This document shows positions 43,156 to 51,154 of a DNA stretch of 64,000 nt, one piece after another (the first letter of the stretch is position 1; the number at the start of each line of letters is the position of its first letter). Below the pieces are notes generated by a model. That model had not been told where the DNA came from, made no database searches, and saw only the letters and a program-made list of their open reading frames with translations. Source of the stretch: Janthinobacterium sp. Marseille (GTDB taxonomy: Bacteria > Pseudomonadota > Gammaproteobacteria > Burkholderiales > Burkholderiaceae_D); assembly GCF_000013625.1 (NCBI RefSeq), contig NC_009659.1, positions 3,410,001 to 3,474,000 of the forward strand, given 5' to 3'. The position numbers were made by a program, and so were the translations under genes.

Positions 43156-43978
43156 GATGTTGCGGGCTCCATTTGAGTAAATAATTGTTGATCGCGACCA
43201 GTATGCGGTCGGTGCTGTAACCAACGATGCCGATCACGACCATACCTGCAATCACCAGGTCGGTACGCGACAACATGCGGCCATCCATAATCACGGCACC
43301 CAATCCTTCCGGCACGCCGGTCATTTCACCGACCACAATCAGGATCCACGCAAAGCCGTGCCCCAGGCGCAAGCCATTCAGGATGGATGGCATAGCCGCA
43401 GGCAGTACCACTTGGCGGAACAACGATGAGCCATTACATCCCAGCATCAAGGCCGCTTCAAACAAACGGTTGTCGACTGCCTTCACACCAAAGGTCGTGT
43501 TAAAAACAATCGGATAAAAAGCACCGAGGAATACCAAAAAGATCGCGGCATTAGGACCGATGCCAAAGAAAATCATCGACAGCGGCAACCACGCAGTAAC
43601 CGGTACCGGACGCAGCAATTGCAAGGTCGGATCGAGCAGATCACGGATGACCTTGATACGACCAATCAGCAAACCGAGGGGAATACCGACCAGCGCGGCG
43701 GCGAAGAAACCGCCGTAGACGCGCGTGACCGATTTCCATAAATGCAGCGGCAGCGTTTCGCTGAAAGCATCGTCGTAGATACCGCCGAATGCGAAGTCGT
43801 ACAACATCAGGCCAACATCCTTGGGCAGCGGAATCAACTGCGTACCTGACGCCTTGACACCCACATGCCAGCCCACCAGCAAGAGCAAAGGCACAATCAA
43901 TGGAGTCAGCCAACTCTTGATACGCGGCCAAAACTCCGGCCTGACAACTTTCATCGGTAACTCGACGGTTTGTTCCAC
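43148..43978 (-). CDS. ABC transporter permease, NitT/TauT family
   Basis: 276-residue inner-membrane permease of the BPD_transp_1 type with six helices. The EAA-like loop is LFEAALMLGCNGSSLFRQVVLPAAMPSILNGLRLGHGFAWILIVVGEM, and the following segment GLGAVIMDGRMLSRTDLVIAGMVVIGIVGYSTDRIL is characteristic of the SsuC/TauC group. It lies between the solute-binding protein and ATPase genes, overlapping the latter. Confidence 0.93.
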   Translation of the reverse strand: MEQTVELPMKVVRPEFWPRIKSWLTPLIVPLLLLVGWHVGVKASGTQLIPLPKDVGLMLYDFAFGGIYDDAFSETLPLHLWKSVTRVYGGFFAAALVGIPLGLLIGRIKVIRDLLDPTLQLLRPVPVTAWLPLSMIFFGIGPNAAIFLVFLGAFYPIVFNTTFGVKAVDNRLFEAALMLGCNGSSLFRQVVLPAAMPSILNGLRLGHGFAWILIVVGEMTGVPEGLGAVIMDGRMLSRTDLVIAGMVVIGIVGYSTDRILVAINNYLLKWSPQHHV

Positions 43979-44041
43979 GATAAATCCTTCCAGATAAAAC
44001 TATTTAACTCGCTACTTGAATCTTTAATTCACCCTTACGGC

Positions 44042-44989
44042 TTACTTCACTTGCTGATTGAAGCTGGCGTCGATGAACTTGCCGTAGTCAGGTAACTGGC
44101 GGATTTGCTTCTTGTCCAGCATTTGCGAACCGTAGTACTTGGCGCGTTTGATCCAGTCTTCATCCAGCTTCCATGTCAGCTCGACGTTAGGCGCAGCCAA
44201 TTCCACGACCTTCGCAGGCAAACCCAGCTTTTGTTCGGACATCTCGACAAAAGCGGCGCGATTTGCCATTGCATACTCGGTAGCCTGGCGATGTATCTTC
44301 AGGAATACCTTAATCAGTTCCTGCTTGCTCTTCAGGTTGTCAGCATGTGTTGTCATCACCATATTCACGGTACCGGTCGGGGTCGAATACGGATACTCGA
44401 CAATCTTGCCGATGCCACGGCTGACACTGATCGAAGGACCTGGTTCTGCGCCGACGAAAGCATCAATATCGTTACGTTCCAATGCCGAAGCCATTTCACT
44501 AAAAGAGACACGCACCGGCTTGATATCCTTGACCGTCATGCCTTCCTGCTTGAGGCGATCGAGGATCACCACCTCTTGTGTAGAGCCAGGCAGGATGCCG
44601 ACCCGCTGACCTTTCAAATCCTTGATGGAAGCGATTTTGCTGTCAGCACGCGCCACCACTGCCATGCCGCGATTGCATTGCGCTGCCACGATCACGACCG
44701 GCTCACCTGCGGCCGCACCGAGGGTCGCTGCAGCCAGGCCATAAGTACCGAAATCGACCGACTTGGTCACGACCGCATTCTTGCCGTCGGTCGGCGTTTC
44801 GAATGGAATCACTTCAATCTTGTAGCCCGGTGGCGTGAACTTATCGTAGAAGTAAGGCGTGATGCCATGCATCAGTTTGAGGGTACCGACACGGATCACC
44901 TGATCCGCTGCCAGTGCTGATGTAGACGCTGCTGCACAGACAAACGATGCTGCAATCAGGGAGGCAATAAATTTTCTGCGAGGGTGCAT
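44042..44989 (-). CDS. ABC transporter solute-binding protein, NMT1/SsuA/TauA-like
   Basis: 315-residue periplasmic binding protein with a twin-Arg-like but ordinary signal peptide (MHPRRKFIASLIAASFVCAAASTSALA), then RVGTLKLMHGITPYFYDKFTPPGYKIEVIPFETPTDGKNAVVTKSVDFGTYGLAA, the usual NMT1-type start. DIDAFVGAEPGPSISVSRGIGKIVEYPY forms the hinge region. It determines the specificity of the transporter; ligand unknown. First gene of the operon, about 75 bp downstream of a candidate GntR site. Confidence 0.92.
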   Translation of the reverse strand: MHPRRKFIASLIAASFVCAAASTSALAADQVIRVGTLKLMHGITPYFYDKFTPPGYKIEVIPFETPTDGKNAVVTKSVDFGTYGLAAATLGAAAGEPVVIVAAQCNRGMAVVARADSKIASIKDLKGQRVGILPGSTQEVVILDRLKQEGMTVKDIKPVRVSFSEMASALERNDIDAFVGAEPGPSISVSRGIGKIVEYPYSTPTGTVNMVMTTHADNLKSKQELIKVFLKIHRQATEYAMANRAAFVEMSEQKLGLPAKVVELAAPNVELTWKLDEDWIKRAKYYGSQMLDKKQIRQLPDYGKFIDASFNQQVK

Positions 44990-45294
44990 GGCTGATCCTT
45001 ATTAAGTTGACGAGTAAGCTCACGTTCGGCCTGCCAACACCAGATCGGTAATTAGAATACCTTCTTGTGTACAAGCTTAACTACGTCATAGCAAGGTCTG
45101 TGCCACTACGATTTTTCGACAAATAGTCGACGAAATGCTGACTGTGTTCAGAGAGAGATGGGGTATTACGCCGGATGCAGGCGGAGGGTGTCGCTGTGGT
45201 GCGCAGTTGCACTGCTTGAGTGCATTACACTGCTAACAGATGCATATCATCGCTCTGTCGCGGGATTTAAATTCGATTGCTACACACTTTAGAT
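44990..45294. other. upstream region of the ABC operon
   Basis: About 300 bases without a gene. It contains the CTTGTGTACAAG site (45064-45075). Nothing else distinctive was seen before the GNAT-like remnant. Confidence 0.45.
45064..45075. promoter_or_regulatory. candidate GntR (FadR-type) operator before the ABC operon
   Basis: CTTGTGTACAAG has complementary arms CTTGT / ACAAG around a 2-bp centre. It is the same motif as at 35900-35911 before the allophanate hydrolase gene, suggesting common control of uptake and breakdown. Confidence 0.5.
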
Positions 45295-45516
45295 ATGGAA
45301 TTTTCTGTCCGTCCGGCCTGCCTGCAAGATGCAGCGCTGGTACCCGTCATCGAAAAATCGACAGCTCAATTATTCAAAAACGAACCGGGCCTGGAATGGC
45401 TTACCGGCAGTGACACTCTGTCCGAGTCCATACTTATATGCCTTATCTCGCTAGGGTTAGCTTGGATTTCAGATTATGTCTACGTCGGCAGAACAACGGT
45501 TAAGGCAATTGCTTGA
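45295..45516 (+). pseudogene. N-terminal remnant of a GNAT-type acetyltransferase
   Basis: The reading frame MEFSVRPACLQDAALVPVIEKS, then AQLFKNEPGLEWLTGSDTLSES, then LISLGLAWIS looks like the first 50-55 residues of a GNAT acetyltransferase (RPA-x-x-D-x-x-x-x-x-x-IE start). After that the frame runs into unrelated residues and stops at 45516, without the acetyl-CoA motif. It was probably truncated by deletion. Recognition is from pattern only. Confidence 0.35.
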
Positions 45517-45633
45517 AGCCGAGGTGAAGCACAGTTTGCCAGCTGCAAGACGAATCGCCATGCGATTATCGGTAGCAGGCTCCACGAAATAGAAACACAC
45601 CTTCTCTGGAATTCGCCCAAAGCTGAGTAGAGT

Positions 45634-46566
45634 TCATGACGCAGCCACCGCCTTATCGGTTTCTACCGTAAGCTGTCGCGATTTGGAATATTGGCCAGGT
45701 GGCATACCGGTGTGGCGGGTAAAAGCAACGGTGAAAGTACTGGATGAACTGTAGCCAACCAATGCCGCCACTTCTGCAATGGTCTTTTTCCGTTCAAGAA
45801 AATTTCTGGCCAATGCCATTCGCCACGACAGCAGGTAATCCATCGGTGTAACGCCCAAGGCCGCGCTGAATCGCTCAAAAAAAGTGGAGCGCGACAGCGC
45901 CGATGCTTTCGCCAGCAGCGCGACAGTCCACGGCTGCTCCGGACTTTCATGGATACACCGTATTGCATTCGCCAGACGGATATCGGCTAGTCCACGCAAC
46001 AGCCCTGGTGAGGTTCCCGCATTGTTGGACGAACGCAAGGCCTCTATCAGTAGCACCTCGAGCAAGCGCTCAAGTACCACTTCCCTTGCTGGTCGTTGTG
46101 AGCGCGACTCATCGATGACCAACTGAACCAGCGCCGACAGACGAAGGTCCCCGCGGATATGGACAAGCTTGGGCAGCAGCGTCAACAGCAAGGCAGAGTC
46201 TGGCGAAGTCAAATGACAAAAGCCGACCAACGTCCTCACATCGGCCTCGACCGATAGCAAGCCATTGCGATGCTCACCGTTTTCCAACAAGGCTGGTTCC
46301 GTTTGCCATTCGTGATCGGCAGGTACTTCGAAACTCGATACAGAGAATTTCGACATCGAAGGAATCAGCAGGAAATCGCCTGCTTCAACTATCAGTGGCG
46401 ACTCGTCAACCATATAGCGCATCTTCCCTTCCAGGACTACGCAGCAGAACAAGGGCGCATCATCGAATTCACCGCGTACCCCCCAGCGCCCGGCACCAGT
46501 CACAATTTTTGAATACGCCATCTTGGGCTGAAGAAGGGTGACAACCGAGGTCAAAGGATCAACCAT
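45634..46566 (-). CDS. AraC-family regulator with N-terminal cupin
   Basis: 310-residue regulator. The N-terminal cupin ligand domain (FCCVVLEGKMRYMVDESPLIVEAGDFLLIPSMSKFSV) is joined to a C-terminal AraC domain: PWTVALLAKASALSRSTFFERFSAALG and KTIAEVAALVGYSSSSTFTVAFTRHTGMPPGQY. This type (AraC cupin-6 family) often sits divergent from an oxidoreductase that it activates; here it is divergent from an SDR gene 95 bp away. Confidence 0.92.
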   Translation of the reverse strand: MVDPLTSVVTLLQPKMAYSKIVTGAGRWGVRGEFDDAPLFCCVVLEGKMRYMVDESPLIVEAGDFLLIPSMSKFSVSSFEVPADHEWQTEPALLENGEHRNGLLSVEADVRTLVGFCHLTSPDSALLLTLLPKLVHIRGDLRLSALVQLVIDESRSQRPAREVVLERLLEVLLIEALRSSNNAGTSPGLLRGLADIRLANAIRCIHESPEQPWTVALLAKASALSRSTFFERFSAALGVTPMDYLLSWRMALARNFLERKKTIAEVAALVGYSSSSTFTVAFTRHTGMPPGQYSKSRQLTVETDKAVAAS

Positions 46567-46661
46567 TTCGGACTCTCGCGAATAAATTTAAGACTTTCTA
46601 TTGTAGATGGTTTGGCATATCACGACTATCGTTGTGCCTCCCTGTTGATGAGAGGACTCAC

Positions 46662-47408
46662 ATGAAAACCGTTTTAATCACTGGCTGTTCATCCGGATTC
46701 GGTCTTGAAATCGCCAAATATTTCCTGGAACACAACTGGAAAGTCATTGCCACCATGCGCACGCCGCGTGCCGACGTTTTGCCGCAATCCGAGCACTTAC
46801 GCATCCTGCCATTAGATGTGACGGATGCCTCGAGCATACGTCGTGCGGTCGAGGAAGCCGGACCAATCGACGCCCTGGTAAACAATGCCGGTGTCGGCAT
46901 GCTGGGGCCGTTCGAAAGCACAACTATGGATGCAGTACGCGAAGTATTTGAGACGAATACTTTTGGCACCATGGCCATGACGCAAGCCCTGCTCCCGCAG
47001 TTTCGCGCGCGCAAGTCAGGCGTCATCGTCAACGTGGCATCGTCCGTGACGTTGAAAGCTTTGCCTTTGCTACCCGTCTATACGGCCAGCAAGGCAGCAA
47101 TCGTTGCATTCACCGCATCCCTGGCACTGGAACTACAGGAATTCAATATCAGGGTAGGCACAGTATTGCCCGGCATGGCACCGGAAACCGCATTTGCCAC
47201 CAATGCCCATGCAAGAGTAGCGCAAACATTTCCCGATGACTATGCAGCCACGATGAACGCGGTGCTGTCAGGATTCCAGAACTATCAGGGCGAAGTGACG
47301 CATGCGATTGATGTCGCCAAAGTTGTCTGGCAAGTGACGCAAGACAACAAGACTGCATTCCGCATCCCTGCTGGCGCAGACGCAGTTCAATGGTTCGAGC
47401 AGAGCTGA
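46662..47408 (+). CDS. short-chain dehydrogenase/reductase
   Basis: 248-residue SDR oxidoreductase. ATG at 46662 (MKTVLITGCSSGFGLEIAKYFLEHNWKV) with AGAGGA upstream. The cofactor motif is TGCSSGFG, then LVNNAGVGMLG, a catalytic Ser in VNVASSVTL and the YxxxK pair in YTASKAAIVAFT. It probably uses NADP (Arg in MRTPR after the second strand). Substrate unknown; divergent from the AraC gene, which may control it. Confidence 0.92.
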   Translation: MKTVLITGCSSGFGLEIAKYFLEHNWKVIATMRTPRADVLPQSEHLRILPLDVTDASSIRRAVEEAGPIDALVNNAGVGMLGPFESTTMDAVREVFETNTFGTMAMTQALLPQFRARKSGVIVNVASSVTLKALPLLPVYTASKAAIVAFTASLALELQEFNIRVGTVLPGMAPETAFATNAHARVAQTFPDDYAATMNAVLSGFQNYQGEVTHAIDVAKVVWQVTQDNKTAFRIPAGADAVQWFEQS

Positions 47409-47442
47409 TCATGGACGTGGTGGCAAAATCCACCGGATACAA

Positions 47443-47475
47443 AAAAGCCGCAGTGTTCATACATCTGCGGCTTTT
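47443..47475. terminator. bidirectional terminator between SDR and thiolase genes
   Basis: AAAAGCCGCAG (47443-47453) pairs with CTGCGGCTTTT (47465-47475), with A- and T-runs at the two ends. It can end both convergent genes. Confidence 0.88.
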
Positions 47476-47493
47476 ATTCGAAAGGCAGGTAAA

Positions 47494-48690
47494 TTACATC
47501 TTTTCAAAAATCCCCGCAGCCCCCATCCCGGTACCAACGCACATCGTTACCATCCCGTACTTCAGATTTTTGCGACGCAGTGCGTGAACAACAGTAGCTG
47601 ACCGGATCGCGCCGGTCGCACCCAATGGATGACCCAGCGCAATCGCACCACCCATAGGATTGACCTTGGCCGGATCAAGACCGAGGTCCTGGATGACTGC
47701 CAGCGCTTGTGCGGCGAAGGCTTCGTTCAATTCTATCCAGTCCATCTGGTCCTGCTTCAGGCCGGCGACACGCAAGGCGGCAGGTATTGCTTCCTTAGGT
47801 CCTATGCCCATGATCTCCGGCGGCACACCGCGCACGGCGAAGGAGACGAAGCGCGCCAGCGGTGTCAGGTTGAATTGCTTGAGGATTTTTTCGCTGACGA
47901 GGATCAATGCACCCGCGCCATCCGAAGTTTGCGAGCTGTTGCCTGCTGTGACTGAGCCTTTCGGTGAAAACACCGGGCGTAGTTTGGCGAGTGCTTCGAG
48001 GTTGGTATCGGCACGTGCTCCTTCATCCATATTCACCAAGCGCGTCGTGACGTCGATCTGGCCGCTGGAGAGATTCGGAAAACGTTCAACGATCTCGACT
48101 GCCGTCATTTCATTATTGAATTCACCGCTTTGCTGCGCTGCCAATGCCTTAAGATGTGAATTCAGTGCGAACTGGTCTTGCGCTTCGCGGCTGACTTTCC
48201 ATTGCGTGGCAACCTTTTCGGCAGTCAGGCCCATGCCGTAGGCCATGCCTATGTTTTCTTCCTTGAAGATGCCCATATTCATTGATGGATGATGGCCCAT
48301 CATCGGCACCATGGACATGGACTCGGCACCGGCCGCAATCATGACGTCGGCTTCACCAACGCGGATACGATCCGCCGCCATTGCAATCGCGGTCAGGCCG
48401 GATGCGCAATAACGATTTACCGTTACGCCACCAACCGTCTTGGGCAAACCCGCCAGCAACACACCCATGCGCGCCATGTTCAAACCCTGCTCTGCTTCCG
48501 GGAAGGAACAACCCACTATCGCGTCTTCAATCAGATTCGGATCCAGCGACGGCACTTGCGACAATGCCGATTGCAAGGCATGCACCAACAAATCATCCGG
48601 CCGCGTATTCTTGAACATCCCGCGCGGCGCCTTACCGATAGGGGTACGCGTCGCGGCAACGATGTAGGCATCTTGAAGTTGTTTGCTCAT
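47494..48690 (-). CDS. acetyl-CoA acyltransferase (3-ketoacyl-CoA thiolase), FadA-type
   Basis: 398-residue thiolase that performs the last step of beta-oxidation. The nucleophile Cys is in VNRYCASGLTAIAMAADRI (about residue 91), the His in ELNEAFAAQALAV and GHPLGATGAIRS, and the second Cys in TMCVGTGMGAAG. N-terminus DAYIVAATRTPIGKAPRG is typical. It lies 13 bp after the HAD-ECH gene in a three-gene operon with an acyl-CoA dehydrogenase. Confidence 0.93.
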   Translation of the reverse strand: MSKQLQDAYIVAATRTPIGKAPRGMFKNTRPDDLLVHALQSALSQVPSLDPNLIEDAIVGCSFPEAEQGLNMARMGVLLAGLPKTVGGVTVNRYCASGLTAIAMAADRIRVGEADVMIAAGAESMSMVPMMGHHPSMNMGIFKEENIGMAYGMGLTAEKVATQWKVSREAQDQFALNSHLKALAAQQSGEFNNEMTAVEIVERFPNLSSGQIDVTTRLVNMDEGARADTNLEALAKLRPVFSPKGSVTAGNSSQTSDGAGALILVSEKILKQFNLTPLARFVSFAVRGVPPEIMGIGPKEAIPAALRVAGLKQDQMDWIELNEAFAAQALAVIQDLGLDPAKVNPMGGAIALGHPLGATGAIRSATVVHALRRKNLKYGMVTMCVGTGMGAAGIFEKM

Positions 48691-48703
48691 CTTATGCTCC
48701 TGA

Positions 48704-51091
48704 TCAGTTACGTACGGGCTTGCCGGTTTGCATCATGCCCATGATGCGTTCCTGCGTTTTAGGGTTGTTCAGCAATTCCATGAATGCCTTGCGCTCGTGA
48801 TCCAGCAACCATTGCTCATCGACCAGGCTGTTCTGTTCAATGTCACCGCCGCTGACAACTTCCGCAATCATCATGCCGAGCTTGTAATCGTGTGCCGAGA
48901 TAAAACCACCGTCACGCATATTGAGGAGCTGCGCACCTATCGTCGCCAGGCCGTATTTTCCGGTTAATGGCACCAGCGCTTTGCGTGGCGCGCGATAGCC
49001 GGCATCGAACATGGCGCGTGCCTGCGTCTTCGCAATGTGCAGCAATTCATACGCATTGAAGACGATGATGTCATCGCTCTTCAGGTAACCCATGGTTTGC
49101 GCTTCGAGTGCGGAACGCGAGACGGCGGCGGTTGCCGCATTCATATAGTAGTTTTTCAGGAATTGCAGGATGTCGTTACCGCGCGCATCGTTAGCCGCAC
49201 GCGCAGCGGCTTCTTTCAAGCCACCGCCTGCAGGAATGAGGCCGACGCCTACTTCCACCAGCCCGATGTAGGACTCTATCGAAGCGACGCGTTTGGCTGC
49301 ATGCAATAGCAATTCGCAGCCACCGCCCAGCGCCAGGCCTGCCACTGCAGCGACCACCGGCACATTCGCATATTTCAGCGCCTGATGTGCCTGCTGCAGT
49401 TTGACGACTTCCGGTTCGATCGCTTTCACACCACCGGACATGAAGAGCGGTAACATCGATTGCAAATCGGCACCGGCCGAGAAGGCACCGCCTTCGGCTG
49501 CATCCGCGTGCCAGATTACGAGGCCCTTGTAATTCTTTTCGGCTTCTTCTATCGCCTGCTTGATGCCTGCGGTGACACCTGCACCGATGACATGCATTTT
49601 GGTTTTGAAGGACAGGATGAGGACTTCATCATCCTGATGCCAGATGCGTACCGACTCGTCTTCAAAGACAGTCGTACCTGCGGTATGACCATTTGCGCTT
49701 TGATCGCCGACCAGCGCAGCGCGGAAGGCCTGGCGCTGATAGACAGGCAGATTCGAACGTGGGATATTTTTCTTTTGCTTTGGCGACCATGAACCGTCAG
49801 CCGCATGCACGCCATCGCGGCCATCGAAGACCCAGGCCGGCAATGGCGCATTGCTGAGCGCCTTGCCTGCATCGATATCTTCCTTGACCCAGGTCGCGAT
49901 TTGTTGCCAGCCTGCGGCTTGCCATGTTTCGAACGGGCCATTGTTCCAGCCAAAGCCCCAACGCAAGGCGAAATCGATATCACGCGCATTGTCGGCTATC
50001 GCTTCCAGATGCACGGCGATGTAGTGGAAGGCGTCACGGAAGATCGCCCACAGGAATTGCGCTTGCGGGTTGGTCGAATCATGCAGCGCCTTCATGCGCT
50101 TGGCCGGGTCTTTTTCTTTCAGGATACGGCCGACCAGGTCATCCGCCTTGCCGCCGCCTGCGACGTAATCCGCCTTGGCCGGATCGATGCGCAGGATATC
50201 CTTGCCGACTTTTTTATAAAAGCCGGCACCGGCTTTTTGCCCGAGCGCGCCACCACCTATCAGCTTGGTGAGGACTTCGGGTGTTTTATAGAGCGGAAAG
50301 AAAGGATCGTCTTGCAAAGTGTTTTGCATGGTGGTGATCACATGCGCCATGGTATCCAGCCCAACCACGTCGGCGGTACGGAAGGTACCTGATTTGGCAC
50401 GGCCCAGTTTGCTACCGGTCAGGTCATCGACAACATCGACGGTAAGGCCGAATTTTTCCGCTTCATGCATGGTTGCCAGCATGCCGAAGATACCGACACG
50501 ATTGGCAATGAAATTAGGGGTATCAAAGGCACGTACTACGCCCTTGCCCAGGGTCGAGGTCAGGAAGCCTTCCAGCTGATCGAGGATTTCCGGCTTGGTC
50601 GCCACGGTAGGAATCAATTCCACCAGATGCATATAACGCGGCGGGTTGAAGAAGTGCACGCCGCAGAAACGGGCTTTCAAATCCGCCGCAAAGCCTTCCG
50701 ACAATGCGGTGATGGATAAACCTGATGTGTTCGAAGCAAAGATGGTGTTTGCACCTATATGCGGAGCGACCTTCTTATACAGGTCATGCTTCCAGTCCAT
50801 ACGTTCGGCGATTGCTTCTATGATCAGGTCGCAATCCTTGAGCTTTGCCAGATCGTCTTCATAGTTCGCGACTTCTATCTGAGCGGCGTAGTCGACATTT
50901 GCCAACGGCGCCGGGCTAAGTTTTTTCAGATTCTCTATCGCACGTAATACGATGCCGTTCTTGTTGCCATCCTTGGCCGGCAGGTCGAACAATATGACTG
51001 GCACTTTGGCGTTGATACAGTGTGCGGCAATTTGCGCACCCATCACACCGGCACCCAATACGGCGACTTTCCTGACGATGAAATTTGACAT
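48704..51091 (-). CDS. bifunctional 3-hydroxyacyl-CoA dehydrogenase / enoyl-CoA hydratase
   Basis: 795-residue beta-oxidation enzyme. Start at ATG 51091 (MSNFIVRKVAVLGAGVMGAQIAAHC) with GAGG upstream. The domain order is dehydrogenase first (NAD motif GAGVMGAQ; FCGVHFFNPPRYMHLVELIPT; FIANRVGIFGMLATMHEA) and hydratase last (HADAAEGGAFSAGADLQSM and VAGLALGGGCELLLHAAKRVA, about residues 540-610). This is the reverse of E. coli FadB and matches the FadN-like type. Operon with thiolase and acyl-CoA dehydrogenase. Confidence 0.93.
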   Translation of the reverse strand: MSNFIVRKVAVLGAGVMGAQIAAHCINAKVPVILFDLPAKDGNKNGIVLRAIENLKKLSPAPLANVDYAAQIEVANYEDDLAKLKDCDLIIEAIAERMDWKHDLYKKVAPHIGANTIFASNTSGLSITALSEGFAADLKARFCGVHFFNPPRYMHLVELIPTVATKPEILDQLEGFLTSTLGKGVVRAFDTPNFIANRVGIFGMLATMHEAEKFGLTVDVVDDLTGSKLGRAKSGTFRTADVVGLDTMAHVITTMQNTLQDDPFFPLYKTPEVLTKLIGGGALGQKAGAGFYKKVGKDILRIDPAKADYVAGGGKADDLVGRILKEKDPAKRMKALHDSTNPQAQFLWAIFRDAFHYIAVHLEAIADNARDIDFALRWGFGWNNGPFETWQAAGWQQIATWVKEDIDAGKALSNAPLPAWVFDGRDGVHAADGSWSPKQKKNIPRSNLPVYQRQAFRAALVGDQSANGHTAGTTVFEDESVRIWHQDDEVLILSFKTKMHVIGAGVTAGIKQAIEEAEKNYKGLVIWHADAAEGGAFSAGADLQSMLPLFMSGGVKAIEPEVVKLQQAHQALKYANVPVVAAVAGLALGGGCELLLHAAKRVASIESYIGLVEVGVGLIPAGGGLKEAAARAANDARGNDILQFLKNYYMNAATAAVSRSALEAQTMGYLKSDDIIVFNAYELLHIAKTQARAMFDAGYRAPRKALVPLTGKYGLATIGAQLLNMRDGGFISAHDYKLGMMIAEVVSGGDIEQNSLVDEQWLLDHERKAFMELLNNPKTQERIMGMMQTGKPVRN

Positions 51092-51154
51092 GCCTAAACC
51101 TCTCAATGAGTAATGCGTACGCTAGTTTTCAGTCGTAACAAGCTGCTCTCAAGT

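Noticed and set aside
44105..44920. 271-codon open frame on the plus strand
   Set aside because: Antisense to the solute-binding protein gene, with His/Arg-rich unnatural composition.
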